DNA from: Bradyrhizobium sp. LMTR 3
GTDB taxonomy: Bacteria > Pseudomonadota > Alphaproteobacteria > Rhizobiales > Xanthobacteraceae
Assembly (NCBI RefSeq): GCF_001693485.1
Contig: NZ_MAXC01000043.1
Span: 1-64,000 of the forward strand
Direction of reading: 5' to 3'
DNA: 64,000 nt
Shown: piece by piece, positions 8,615 to 17,985 of the stretch
Layout: the number at the start of each line of letters is the position of its first letter
Position numbering within the stretch: position 1 is the first letter of the stretch
Made by a program: the position numbers and the translations under genes
The notes under the pieces: generated by a model
Database searches by the model: none
What the model saw: the letters and a program-made list of their open reading frames with translations, nothing else
Told to the model about the DNA's origin: nothing

Positions 8615-9712
8615 ATGAAACTCCTGCGTCCCATATCGCTGCTTGCGGGCCTCGTGATGACGATGGCCGGCGCCTCTGCGCAGATCTCGCTGACGCCGCC
8701 TGCCGCGCAACCGCCCGCCAGCCCACCAGCGGCGAAAAAGGAAGCGCCGCCCAAGCCAAAAGCTCCTCCCGCAGCGAAGCAGCCCGCCGCGCCGCCGAAG
8801 CCGGCGGCAGCGCCCAAAACGGAGGCAACGCCCGCGCCGGCCCCCTCGCCGACGACGGCCTTCGAGGATCCCAACGTCGATCTCGTCTACGGCGCCTATC
8901 AGCGCGGCATGTACAAGACCGCGTTCGATCTCGCGACGACGCGCGCGCAGTATAACGGCGACCCAAAGGCGATGACGATGCTGGGCGAGCTCTACGCCAA
9001 TGGGCTCGGCATCAAGCGCGACTATGCGAAGGCCGCCGATTGGTACCAGCGTGCGGCCGATGCCGGCGACCGCGAGGCCATGTTCGCGCTCGCGATGATG
9101 CGGCTGTCAGGCCGCGGCGGGCCGACCAATCGGGAACAGGCCGTCAAGCTTTTGGCCTCCGCGGCGAAACTCGGCAACCCGAAGTCGGCCTACAATCTGG
9201 CGCTGCTCTACCTCGACGGCAACACGCTGCCGCAGGATGTCCGGCGCGCTGCCGAACTGCTGCGCGTCGCAGCCGACGCAGGCAGTCCGGAAGCACAATA
9301 CGCGTTAGCTACCTTCTACAAGGAAGGCACCGGCGTGCCGAAGGACATCGACAAGGCGGTGCGGCTGCTGCAGGCGGCATCGCTGGCCGACAATGTCGAC
9401 GCCGAGGTCGAATATGCGATTGCGCTCTACAACGGCACCGGCACGCCGAAGAACCAGGCCGCGGCGGTCGCGCTGCTGCGCAAGGCGGCGCGGCAGAACT
9501 CGCCGATCGCGCAGAATCGGCTCGCCCGCGTGCTGGTCACCGGACAGGGCGCGCCGATGGACAAGATCGAGGGCTTCAAGTGGCACATTGTCGCCAAGAC
9601 CGCCGGCAAGGGCGACCCGGAGCTGGACGAAAGGTTCTCCGAGATCAGTCCCGAAGAACGCGCCAAGGCCCAGGAAGCCGCGAAAAAATGGATCGGCACC
9701 GCCAGTAAATGA
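8615..9712 (+). CDS. Secreted Sel1-repeat protein
   Basis: Protein of 365 residues with a signal peptide (MKLLRPISLLAGLVMTMAGASAQ), a Pro/Ala/Lys-rich linker (about 25-85), then five to six Sel1-like tetratricopeptide repeats such as AMTMLGELYANGLGIKRDYA and GSPEAQYALATFYKEGTGVP. Sel1 repeats form helical scaffolds for protein interactions, so a periplasmic scaffold role is likely; the partner is not known. It begins 9 bases after the thiE-like stop, so it probably shares its transcript. Confidence 0.85.
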   Translation: MKLLRPISLLAGLVMTMAGASAQISLTPPAAQPPASPPAAKKEAPPKPKAPPAAKQPAAPPKPAAAPKTEATPAPAPSPTTAFEDPNVDLVYGAYQRGMYKTAFDLATTRAQYNGDPKAMTMLGELYANGLGIKRDYAKAADWYQRAADAGDREAMFALAMMRLSGRGGPTNREQAVKLLASAAKLGNPKSAYNLALLYLDGNTLPQDVRRAAELLRVAADAGSPEAQYALATFYKEGTGVPKDIDKAVRLLQAASLADNVDAEVEYAIALYNGTGTPKNQAAAVALLRKAARQNSPIAQNRLARVLVTGQGAPMDKIEGFKWHIVAKTAGKGDPELDERFSEISPEERAKAQEAAKKWIGTASK

Positions 9713-9800
9713 CGCCTTGACGGCGGCACATCTGCAGGGCACCCACTCCCTAAACCCTCATGGCATTGGGCCGTTCCCTCTCACACCATAAGCTCGCATC

Positions 9801-10592
9801 ATGCTCTACTCCGCCCTTATCAACGTCATGGTGAAAGCCGCGCGCCGCGCCGGCCGCAGCCTCAAGCGCGACCTCGGCGAGATCGAACATCTGCAGGTGT
9901 CGCTGAAGGGGCCGGCGAACTTCGTCACCAAGGCCGACAAGCGCGCCGAGGAAATGCTGTACGAGGACCTCGCCAAGGCACGGCCCGGCTACGGCTTCAT
10001 CGGCGAGGAAGGCGGCACGCGCGAAGGCGCCGACAAGACCCACACCTGGATCGTCGATCCGCTCGACGGCACCACCAACTTCCTGCATGGCATCCCGCAA
10101 TTCGCGATCTCGATCGGCCTCGCCCGCGAAGGCACCGTCATCGCCGGCGTGATCTATAATCCCGCCAACGACGAGCTCTACATCGCCGAGCGCGGCAAGG
10201 GCGCGTTCCTCAACGATCAGCGGCTGCGCGTCGCCGGCCGCCGCCAGCTCAACGAATGTGTGGTCGCCTGCGGCCTGCCGCATATCGGCCGCGGCGACCA
10301 TGCGCTGGCGCTAAAGGAAATGGCCGCGCTGCAGAACAAGGTCGCCGGCTTCCGCCGCTTCGGCGCCGCCTCGCTCGACCTCGCCTTCGTCGCCGCCGGC
10401 CGCCTCGACGGCTACTGGGAACGCAACCTGTCGCCGTGGGACATCGCAGCGGGGCAGATCATGGTGCGGGAAGCAGGCGGCACGATCTCTGACATCGGCG
10501 GCAAGGACGATGCGCTGAAGACCGGGCATGTGGTCTGCGGGAACGAGTTCGTGCACGGGGAATTGGTGAAGATACTGGGACCGCTGGGCTGA
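9801..10592 (+). CDS. suhB: Inositol monophosphatase family protein
   Basis: Mg-dependent phosphatase of the IMPase fold, 263 residues. The metal-binding motif WIVDPLDGTTNF is near residue 92 and the second motif SPWDIAAGQIMVREAGG is in the C-terminal third; GEEGG (about 70) supplies the metal-binding Glu. In bacteria such proteins dephosphorylate inositol-1-phosphate, and SuhB also acts in rRNA antitermination, so the physiological role is open. It is followed directly by a family A repeat and a convergent efflux operon. Confidence 0.9.
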   Translation: MLYSALINVMVKAARRAGRSLKRDLGEIEHLQVSLKGPANFVTKADKRAEEMLYEDLAKARPGYGFIGEEGGTREGADKTHTWIVDPLDGTTNFLHGIPQFAISIGLAREGTVIAGVIYNPANDELYIAERGKGAFLNDQRLRVAGRRQLNECVVACGLPHIGRGDHALALKEMAALQNKVAGFRRFGAASLDLAFVAAGRLDGYWERNLSPWDIAAGQIMVREAGGTISDIGGKDDALKTGHVVCGNEFVHGELVKILGPLG

Positions 10593-10593
10593 C

Positions 10594-10697
10594 GTCATTC
10601 CGGGGCGCGCGCAGCGCGAGCCCGGAATCCATTGTGCCTCCTGCTCTGTGGATGAATGGATTCCGGGCTCGCGCCAAGTGGCGCGCCCCGGAATGAC
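10594..10697. repeat. Family A palindromic repeat, copy 2
   Basis: GTCATTCCGGGGCGCGC... ends in the complement GCGCGCCCCGGAATGAC, with inner arms GCCCGGAATCCATT and AATGGATTCCGGGC. It fills the space between the convergent suhB and RND pump genes, where it could also serve as a transcription barrier. Confidence 0.9.
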
Positions 10698-10703
10698 GAC
10701 GCC

Positions 10704-13700
10704 TCAGTGGCTGGGTTGCGCCGGCGCGGGCGGCCCATGCAGCTCGCTCGCGGCCGCCACCTCCTCCACCTTCTCCCGATCCCCCGCCAGCACGCGCTGC
10801 ACGCTGACGAAGAACACCGGTACCATCAACAGCGCCAGAATCACCACCGCAATCATGCCGCCCATCACGCTGGTGCCGAGTGCCTGCTGGCTGGCGCCGC
10901 CGGCACCGGTGGCAATCGCCATCGGCAGCACGCCGCAGACGAAGGCCAAGCCAGTCATCAGGATCGGGCGGAAGCGCAGCGAGCAGGCTTCGACCGTGGC
11001 TTCGATCAGCGGCTTGCCTTGGGCGCGCAGATCCTTGGCGAATTCGATGATGAGGATGGCGTCTTTCGCTGCCAGGCCGATGATGGTGATCAGGCCGACG
11101 GTGAAGTAGACGTCGTTCGGCAGTCCCCGCATGGTCGCGGCAATCACCGCGCCGCAGATGCCGAGGGGCACCGTCAGCAAGACCGCAAGCGGAATGGTCC
11201 AGCTCTCATAGAGCGCGGCAAGCAGCAGGAAGACCACCAGCACCGAGAGGCCGAGCAGGAACGGCGCCTGCGAGCCCGACAGCTTTTCCTGCAGCGACTG
11301 GCCGGTCCATTCGAAACCGAAGCCGCGCGGCAGCTTGTTGGCCAGCCGCTCCATCTCGGCGATGGCATCGCCGGAGGTGAAGCCGGGCTTGGCTTCGCCC
11401 GAGATGCGCACGGCGGGATAGTAGTTGAAGCCCGCGATCTGGGTCGGCCCCTTCGACCACTGAACCGTGGCGAAGGCGGAGAACGGTACCAATTGACCGC
11501 GGCTGTTCTTGACGTTGTAATTGAGGATGTCGTCGGCGTTCATGCGGCTGGCGCGGTCGGCCTGCACGATAACGCGCTGCATCCTGCCGCGGTTCGGAAA
11601 GTCGTTGATATAGTTCGAGCCGAGATTGGTCGAAATCGTCTGGTTGATGTCCTCGAAGGTGACGCCGAATGCGCCGGCTTTTTCGCGGTCGATCATAAGA
11701 TTGACCTGCGGCGCCGGCGGCAGGCCCTCGACATAGACCTTCTGCAGGATGGGGCTGGCGTTGGCTTCTGCGATCAGCCGGTCGGATGCGGCAACCAGCG
11801 CCGGATAGCCCTTCTGGCCGCGGTCCTGCAGGCGGAACGAGAAGCCGGAGGAATTGCCGAGATTGTCGATCGGCGGCGGCTGCAGCGCCGAGATCCTGGC
11901 GTCGCGGATCGACGAGAGCTCGCGGTTGATGTCGGCGACGATCGCGGCGGCGGAATCCTTTTTGCCCCGCTCCGACCAGTCCTTCAACGTGATGAAGGCC
12001 TGCGCGGTGTTCATGCCCTGGCCGAGGAAGCTGAAGCCGGTGAGGAACGTGATGTCCTCGACCCCGGCGCGATTGAGCAGATACTTCTCCACGGCCTCGA
12101 CCGCCGCTTCGGTGCGGGCGTAGGAGGAGTCGGACGGCGTCTGCACGTCTGTCGTGATGAAGCCCTGGTCGTCGACCGGCAGGAAGCCGCCGGGCAGCCG
12201 GACGAAGGCCCAGCCGAGGCCGATGAGCAGCGCGGCGTAGATCAGCATCAAACGCCCGGTGCGCTTCAGCGAGCCCTGCACGGTGCGCGAATAGCCGCCA
12301 CGGCTCGTCTCGAGCACGCGGTTGAACCAGCCGAACACGCCCTTGCGCGCATGGCCGTGGCCGGCCTCGACCGGCTTCAACAGTGTCGCGCACAGCGCCG
12401 GCGTCAGCGAAAGCGCCAGCAGCGCGGAGAAAGCGATGGCCGAGATCATCGTGACCGAGAACTGGCGATAGATGATGCCGACCGAACCCGGGAAGAACGC
12501 CATCGGCACGAACACGGCCATCAGTACCAGCGTGATGCCGATGATGGCGCTGGTGATCTGCGACATCGCCTTGCGGGTCGCTTCCTTCGGCGGCAGGCCC
12601 TCTTCCGCCATGATCCGCTCGACGTTCTCGACCACGACGATGGCGTCGTCGACGAGAATGCCGACCGCCAGCACCATGCCGAACATGGTCAGCATGTTGA
12701 TGGAATAGCCGGCCGCCATCAGCATCGCACAGGTGCCGAGCAGCGCCACCGGCACCACGATGGTCGGAATGATGGTGTAGCGGATGTTCTGCAGGAACAG
12801 GAACATCACGATGAAGACCAGCACCACCGCTTCCACCAATGTCATCAACACCTTGTTGATCGAGGCCTTGACGACGGGCGTGATGTTGTACGGGATTTCG
12901 TAACCGATATTGGTCGGAAAGAATTTTGACAATTCCTTCATCTTGGCTTCGACGGCGCTTGCGGTGGCGAGCGCGTTGCCGGTCGGCGACAGCAGCACCG
13001 AAAGGCCCGCCGTCGGCTTGCCGTTGAGCCGCGTGTTGAACTGGTAGCTCAGGCCGCCAATCTCGATGCGGGCGACGTCGCGCAGCCGCACCGTCGATCC
13101 ATCCGCATTGGCGCGCAGCGTGATCGCGCCAAATTCATCCGGCGATGAGAGCTGACCCTTGACCAGCACCAGCGCGGAAATCCTCTGCTCCGGCGTGCTC
13201 GGCTCGGCGCCGACGCTGCCCGAGGCGACCTGGGCGTTCTGCGCCGAGATCGCCTTGTTGACGTCGTCGGCGGTAAGGCCGTAGCCGACCAGCTTGGCCG
13301 GATCGACCCAGATCCGCAGCGAACGTTCGGTGGAATAGAGCGTGGCGCGGCCAACGCCGGGAATGCGCCTGATCTCGCCGAGCACGTTGCGGATCATGAA
13401 ATCGCCGAGGCCGATTTCGTCGAGCGAGCCGTCGGTCGAATTCAGCGTAATGATCTGCAGCACGGCAGAGGAGGCCTCCTCGACCAGGATGCCCTGCTGG
13501 ATCACCGCGCGCGGAAGCCGCGCCTCGACGCGCTTGAGGCGGTTCTGCACTTCGACCGACGCCGCCCCCGTCTCCGTGCCGGGCACGAAGTTGGCGATGA
13601 TTTCGACCTGTCCCAGCGAGTCAGAGGTAGATTCGAAATTGAGAATGCCGGAGGCGCCGTTGAGCTCCTCCTCGATCAGCCGCGTGACACTGTTGTAAAG

Positions 13701-13868
13701 GTTCTCCGGCGACGCGCCGGGATAGCTGGTCGAGATCGAGATCGAGGGCGGTGCGATGATCGGATATTGCGCGACCGCCAGCAACGGGATCGAGATCGCG
13801 CCGATCAGGCAGATGAAAAGCGCGACCACCCAGGCGAAGATCGGCCGGTCAATGAAGAAGCTGGGCAT
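10704..13868 (-). CDS. RND efflux pump, inner-membrane transporter (HAE1/AcrB-like)
   Basis: Proton-driven multidrug transporter of 1054 residues, the standard HAE1 length. The first membrane helix starts at FIDRPIFAWVVALFICL, and TM4 contains the proton-relay pair in GILVDDAIVVVENV (about 400-413). Large periplasmic porter domains lie after TM1 and TM7. Encoded 9 bases after the adaptor gene and surely co-transcribed with it. No outer-membrane channel gene lies next to the pair, so it must share a TolC-type protein from elsewhere. Substrates cannot be told from sequence. Confidence 0.95.
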   Translation of the reverse strand: MPSFFIDRPIFAWVVALFICLIGAISIPLLAVAQYPIIAPPSISISTSYPGASPENLYNSVTRLIEEELNGASGILNFESTSDSLGQVEIIANFVPGTETGAASVEVQNRLKRVEARLPRAVIQQGILVEEASSAVLQIITLNSTDGSLDEIGLGDFMIRNVLGEIRRIPGVGRATLYSTERSLRIWVDPAKLVGYGLTADDVNKAISAQNAQVASGSVGAEPSTPEQRISALVLVKGQLSSPDEFGAITLRANADGSTVRLRDVARIEIGGLSYQFNTRLNGKPTAGLSVLLSPTGNALATASAVEAKMKELSKFFPTNIGYEIPYNITPVVKASINKVLMTLVEAVVLVFIVMFLFLQNIRYTIIPTIVVPVALLGTCAMLMAAGYSINMLTMFGMVLAVGILVDDAIVVVENVERIMAEEGLPPKEATRKAMSQITSAIIGITLVLMAVFVPMAFFPGSVGIIYRQFSVTMISAIAFSALLALSLTPALCATLLKPVEAGHGHARKGVFGWFNRVLETSRGGYSRTVQGSLKRTGRLMLIYAALLIGLGWAFVRLPGGFLPVDDQGFITTDVQTPSDSSYARTEAAVEAVEKYLLNRAGVEDITFLTGFSFLGQGMNTAQAFITLKDWSERGKKDSAAAIVADINRELSSIRDARISALQPPPIDNLGNSSGFSFRLQDRGQKGYPALVAASDRLIAEANASPILQKVYVEGLPPAPQVNLMIDREKAGAFGVTFEDINQTISTNLGSNYINDFPNRGRMQRVIVQADRASRMNADDILNYNVKNSRGQLVPFSAFATVQWSKGPTQIAGFNYYPAVRISGEAKPGFTSGDAIAEMERLANKLPRGFGFEWTGQSLQEKLSGSQAPFLLGLSVLVVFLLLAALYESWTIPLAVLLTVPLGICGAVIAATMRGLPNDVYFTVGLITIIGLAAKDAILIIEFAKDLRAQGKPLIEATVEACSLRFRPILMTGLAFVCGVLPMAIATGAGGASQQALGTSVMGGMIAVVILALLMVPVFFVSVQRVLAGDREKVEEVAAASELHGPPAPAQPSH

Positions 13869-13877
13869 GTCCCGGTC

Positions 13878-15092
13878 TCAGCGGGACGCTTGCGCTGCCG
13901 GTGCTCCCGGTATCGAACCAACCGAGGCATCCGCATCGATCCACGCCTTCGCCTTGACCTTGTCGCCGGCAACAAACTTCTGGAACCCGTCGACGATGAC
14001 GCGGTCGCCCTCCTTGAGGCCCTCGCTGATCAGCCACACGCCGTCCTGCATCGGGCCGGTGCGAACCGGCTGCGTCGCGACGCGGCCGTCGTCCTTGACC
14101 ACGAAGACCTCGCTGGCGCCGCCGGCATCGCGCTGGATCGCCTGCTGCGGCACGGCCATGGCATCGGAATCGATGCCCTGTTCGATCAGGACGCGGACAT
14201 ACATGCCGGGCAGTAGTTCGCGATTCGGATTCGGAAACTGTCCGCGCAGCGTGACCTGCCCGGTATAGGCGTCGACCTTGGCATCAGAGAACAGAAGCTT
14301 GCCGGGAGTCGGATAAACTGTACCATCGTCGAGCACGAGGCGGACTTTGGCCACATCGGGCGCGATGCGGTCGAGGTCGCCGCTTTCGAGCGCACGGCGC
14401 AGCTTGTTCATCTCCGCGATCGATTGGGTGAAGTCGGCGTAGATCGGGTCGAGCTGCTGGATCGTGGCGAGGCTGGTAGTGTCATTCTGCACCACGAGCG
14501 CGCCTTCGCTCACCAGCGCGGCGCCGACGACGCCGCTGATTGGCGCCCGGATCGTCGCATAATCGAGATTGAGCTTCGCGCGGGCAACATCGGCTCTGCG
14601 GCTGTCAACTTCAGCCTCAGCCTGGCGTTGGGCTGCGATGGCCTTTTCGTTCTCCGCCTCGGGCGCCGCGCGCTGGCTGGTCAGCGTCGCAATGCGGCGG
14701 GCGTGCTGGGTGGCGAGATCGAGCGCAGCTTCCGCCTTGTCCAGCGCGGCTTCGCTCGCCTGCAGTTCCACCTCGAAGGGTTTGGGGTCGATCCGGTACA
14801 GGGGATCGCCGGCCTTCACCTCGGTGCCCTGGTGGAACAGGCGCTCAACGACGATGCCCGAAACCCGCGCACGGACTTCCGAGACCCGGGTGGGTGCGAT
14901 TCGGCCGGGCAATTCACGAATGATGGCGCGGGCCTGAGATCGTACGGTGAAAGTGCCCACTTCAGGCTCGGGCGGCTTTACCGCGGCGGTCGCGGCGATC
15001 GGTTCGTTGCAGCCAGCCAAAAGCGGCGCCATCGCAGTCAACATCACAACGATGCATGCCGATTGCGTTCGTAGTCCGGACATTGAAAGCAT
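13878..15092 (-). CDS. RND efflux periplasmic adaptor lipoprotein
   Basis: Membrane-fusion protein of 404 residues joining the pump to an outer-membrane channel. A lipoprotein signal ends in LLAGC with Cys28 as the lipid site. Then come the split biotinyl-lipoyl domain (RARVSGIVVERLFHQGTEV; second half TIRAPISGVVG), the alpha-helical hairpin between them, and beta-barrel and membrane-proximal domains. It is first in the operon. No TetR or LysR regulator gene is adjacent, which is unusual for such operons. Confidence 0.93.
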   Translation of the reverse strand: MLSMSGLRTQSACIVVMLTAMAPLLAGCNEPIAATAAVKPPEPEVGTFTVRSQARAIIRELPGRIAPTRVSEVRARVSGIVVERLFHQGTEVKAGDPLYRIDPKPFEVELQASEAALDKAEAALDLATQHARRIATLTSQRAAPEAENEKAIAAQRQAEAEVDSRRADVARAKLNLDYATIRAPISGVVGAALVSEGALVVQNDTTSLATIQQLDPIYADFTQSIAEMNKLRRALESGDLDRIAPDVAKVRLVLDDGTVYPTPGKLLFSDAKVDAYTGQVTLRGQFPNPNRELLPGMYVRVLIEQGIDSDAMAVPQQAIQRDAGGASEVFVVKDDGRVATQPVRTGPMQDGVWLISEGLKEGDRVIVDGFQKFVAGDKVKAKAWIDADASVGSIPGAPAAQASR

Positions 15093-15822
15093 TGCCCCAG
15101 TTCAAGTTGGAAGGCGCGAATTGAGCATTCGCGGCGTTGTCGTAAGCAGTCTTGGGAACTCACGGTTGATGGAAGATAGGATACGGACAGGCTGCTGCAA
15201 CGCAATACGGTTTCGCGGCGGCCCAATGTCACACAACGCTATCACACTGAACTTCCGCCGATTTTTCCAGATTCACTTGATTGTGAGCCGGTTCCATCGC
15301 GTTTGGCCCGAAACAGAGGGCCGGGAACACGCCGTTTCTCTGCATATGATTGCAGCAGATGACCGCGCGGGAGGCATCCGGCACGAATCGGTTAACGCCG
15401 GGCTAAGCCGCCGCCTTGAGCTGATGCCCCATTCGCTGCCACCGGCGTAACCGAACAGGCCTGCGGTGGCGAGCAGGAACCAGCGCCAGCGCCGTATCCA
15501 CTATTCGATAGCGCGTGCCGCCATCTCGTCGGCGAGCCAGGCGTCGCTTTCTGCATGTCCGGCGGCGAGCTTCGCCGGCAGCGGCCGCGGGAAGAATCGG
15601 CTGGTCCGCAACCGGCAGTCGCGATAGTGCCACTGCCGGGCGTTGGGCGGGGCTCCTCATGAAAAATCCCGGTTGGACATCGAACCGTTCCAAAATACGC
15701 TGATGTCTAGCCGGGTTCCACCACCGTCGGCCCGAAATCGCGGCTTGCCAGCTTTTTTCTCCAGCCCGCTGTGCCATATTGGCCGCCAGCGCGCCTTTTC
15801 GTAACCGGATGACACCCCGCAA
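15093..15822. other. 730-base gap between efflux operon and motor-like pair
   Basis: Holds the promoter region of the efflux operon at its left end. It also has a minus-strand open stretch (15504-15656, stop at 15501) with coding-like codon use but no normal start, encoding RFFPRPLPAKLAAGHAESDA. After the stop the same frame continues with WFLLATAGLFGYAGG. This looks like a decayed small gene; no family was recognised. No RNA gene was seen. Confidence 0.4.
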
Positions 15823-16818
15823 ATGCCTTCAGGCCCCTCCTCCCGCTCCGAAATGGAGATCGAACTGAGCAAACTGTCCTCACCGCGGATTTTCCTGGTG
15901 CGGATGCTCGTGTTCCTGGTGCTGTGCGCGCTGGTCGCGGTCGTGCTCTACAAGCAGATCATCGTGGCGTTCTTTGCCAATCCTGGCCTTAACGCGCTGA
16001 TCGGCGGGGTGCTCCTGATCGGCATCATCCTGTCGTTCCGGCAGGTGGTTCGGCTCTATCCGGAGGTGGCCTGGGTCAACAGTTTCCGCATCGCCGATCC
16101 GGGGCTCGCGATCGATCGGCGCCCGACCCTGCTGGCGCCGATGGCGGCGATCCTCGGCGGCGAGCGTACCGGGCGAATGACGATATCGCAGCAGACCATG
16201 CGGCACTTGCTGGATTCGATTGCGACGCGGCTCGATGAAGCCCGCGATATTTCCCGCTACATGACCGGCTTGCTGGTCTTCCTCGGCCTGCTCGGCACCT
16301 TCTGGGGCCTGATCGAAACCGTCGGTTCCGTCGGCAAGGTGATCGATGGCCTGAAAGTCGGCGGCGATGCCGGCTCGCTGTTCGACACCCTCAAAGAGGG
16401 GTTGGCCGCGCCGCTCGGCGGCATGGGCATTTCGTTCTCGTCCTCGCTGTTCGGCCTCGCGGGCTCCCTGATCCTGGGCTTTCTCGACCTGCAGTCGAGC
16501 CAGGCGCAGAACCGCTTCTATACCGACCTTGAAGACTGGCTCGCCTCCACCGTGCGCGAATATGGCGATGGCAGTTCCGGAATCGGCGGCGAGCTGCAGC
16601 ATGCGATGGAACGTATCCGCGCGGTGGTGGAAGAGAGCGGCGGCAGCCGTAACACCACGGCGGCGATGGCCAATCTGGCCGAGGCGATCCAGGGCCTGGT
16701 TGCGCATATGCGCACCGAGCAGCAGATGATCCGCGAATGGGCCGACGGCCAGGGCGAACAAAACCGCGAGATCAAGAAGCTCCTGGAGCGGATCGCCAGG
16801 CAGCCCGAGAAGAGCTGA
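15823..16818 (+). CDS. MotA/TolQ/ExbB-type proton channel protein
   Basis: Inner-membrane protein of 331 residues. Two membrane helices lie near residues 24-70. A second pair follows, with the family motifs GLLGTFWGLIETVGSV (about 150-165) and GMGISFSSSLFGLAGSLILG (about 202-221). These are the channel helices of MotA, TolQ, ExbB and ZorA-type stators. The C-terminus is a short amphipathic helix, without the long tail of ZorA. The partner gene with the peptidoglycan-binding domain follows after a family C repeat. Expected complex: pentameric channel around a dimer of the next protein. Its cellular job is not known. Confidence 0.88.
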   Translation: MPSGPSSRSEMEIELSKLSSPRIFLVRMLVFLVLCALVAVVLYKQIIVAFFANPGLNALIGGVLLIGIILSFRQVVRLYPEVAWVNSFRIADPGLAIDRRPTLLAPMAAILGGERTGRMTISQQTMRHLLDSIATRLDEARDISRYMTGLLVFLGLLGTFWGLIETVGSVGKVIDGLKVGGDAGSLFDTLKEGLAAPLGGMGISFSSSLFGLAGSLILGFLDLQSSQAQNRFYTDLEDWLASTVREYGDGSSGIGGELQHAMERIRAVVEESGGSRNTTAAMANLAEAIQGLVAHMRTEQQMIREWADGQGEQNREIKKLLERIARQPEKS

Positions 16819-16828
16819 ACGAGCGTTC

Positions 16829-16942
16829 GTGCCCCGGACGCTGCGCAGCGCGAAGCGTTGCGCTGCAGAGCCGGGGCCCACGCAAGCATATAGGTCCCGG
16901 CTCTGCGGCGCGGCGTTGCACGCCGCATCGCGTCCGGGACAC
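16829..16942. repeat. Family C palindromic repeat, copy 1
   Basis: Starts GTGCCCCGGACGC and ends with the near-complement GCGTCCGGGACAC, with inner arms GCAGAGCCGGG and CCCGGCTCTGC. It lies inside the apparent operon between the channel gene and its MotB-like partner. Confidence 0.85.
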
Positions 16943-16959
16943 GAGATTGGAGACGACAA

Positions 16960-17985
16960 ATGGCCCTCGCCCGTGCACGCCGCAGTGAATCCGGTTTCAA
17001 CTACTGGCCGGGCTTCGTCGACGCGCTGTCGACGCTGGTGCTGTCGATCGTGTTCCTGCTGTCGGTGTTTTTGGTGGTGCAATTCTTCCTGTCGCAGGAG
17101 GTCACCGGCAAGGACAAGGCGCTCGAACAGCTCAACGCCAAGATCGCGCAGTTGAACGACCTGCTGTCGCTGGAAAAGCTCGGCAAGCTCACGCTCGACG
17201 ACCAGCTCGCGCAATTGCGCGCCGGCCTCGCCGCCGCGGAAGGCGAACGCGACCGCATCAAGGGGCTTTACGATGGGTTGAGCGGTGCCGGCGACGCCCA
17301 GGGCCGCGCCAACGAGCTCAACAAGGCGCTCGAATCCGAAAAGGCGGTGACCTCGCGCGCGCTCGCCCAGATCGAGGTGCTGAACCAGCAGATCAGCGCG
17401 CTGCGCCGCCAGCTTGCGGCGCTCGAGGAAGCGCTGGAAGCCTCCGAAAAGCGTGACAAGGAATCGCAAGGGAGGATTGCCGATCTCGGCCAGCGCCTGA
17501 ACGTCGCGCTGGCGCAACGCGTGCAGGAATTGTCGCGCTACCGTTCGGAATTCTTCGGCCGCCTGCGCGCCATTCTGGGCAACCGCCCCGATATCCGCAT
17601 CGTCGGCGACCGCTTCGTATTCCAGTCGGAAGTGTTCTTCGATACCGGCCAGGCGGTGCTGCTCCCCGAGGGCCGCTCCGAACTCGACAAGCTCGCCACC
17701 GCGCTGATCGACCTGGACAAGCAGATACCGAGCGAGATCGGCTGGGTGCTGCGGGTCGACGGCCACACCGACATGCGGCCGATCAACTCGCCGCTGTTCA
17801 AGTCGAACTGGGAATTGTCGTCGGCGCGCGCCATCTCCGTGGTGCAATATCTGGTTTTCCTCGGCGTTCCCGCGCAGCGGCTGGTCGCCGCCGGCTTTGC
17901 CGAATTCCAGCCGCTCGATTCAGCACCCAACGAAGACGCCTACAAGCGCAACCGCCGCATCGAGCTGAAGCTGACGGAACGGTAG
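16960..17985 (+). CDS. MotB-like protein with coiled coil and OmpA domain
   Basis: Protein of 341 residues: one N-terminal membrane helix (about 15-46) with an Asp at residue 21 in PGFVDALSTLV, the position of the proton-binding Asp of MotB. A long periplasmic coiled coil follows (about 50-185), then an OmpA/MotB peptidoglycan-binding domain (about 190-341) with VDGHTDMRPI and RAISVVQYLV. With the preceding channel protein it would form a proton-powered stator anchored in the wall. True MotB lacks such a long coiled coil. No flagellar genes are nearby. Confidence 0.88.
   Translation: MALARARRSESGFNYWPGFVDALSTLVLSIVFLLSVFLVVQFFLSQEVTGKDKALEQLNAKIAQLNDLLSLEKLGKLTLDDQLAQLRAGLAAAEGERDRIKGLYDGLSGAGDAQGRANELNKALESEKAVTSRALAQIEVLNQQISALRRQLAALEEALEASEKRDKESQGRIADLGQRLNVALAQRVQELSRYRSEFFGRLRAILGNRPDIRIVGDRFVFQSEVFFDTGQAVLLPEGRSELDKLATALIDLDKQIPSEIGWVLRVDGHTDMRPINSPLFKSNWELSSARAISVVQYLVFLGVPAQRLVAAGFAEFQPLDSAPNEDAYKRNRRIELKLTER

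Noticed and set aside
10656..12929. 757-codon open frame on the plus strand
   Set aside because: It is antisense to the RND transporter, His/Arg/Gln-rich in composition, with no family pattern; a shadow of high GC third positions.
15403..15822. 139-codon frame on the minus strand
   Set aside because: Arg-rich, no family and no ribosome site. A different frame in this stretch has better codon usage and is reported as a possible remnant.
15880..17847. 655-codon open frame on the minus strand
   Set aside because: It spans two well supported plus-strand genes and the repeat between them; composition is of a shadow frame.
15823..17985. Complete Zorya phage-defence system
   Set aside because: The two membrane proteins are Zorya-like in plan, but the channel protein lacks the long ZorA tail and no ZorC, ZorD or ZorE gene is present.
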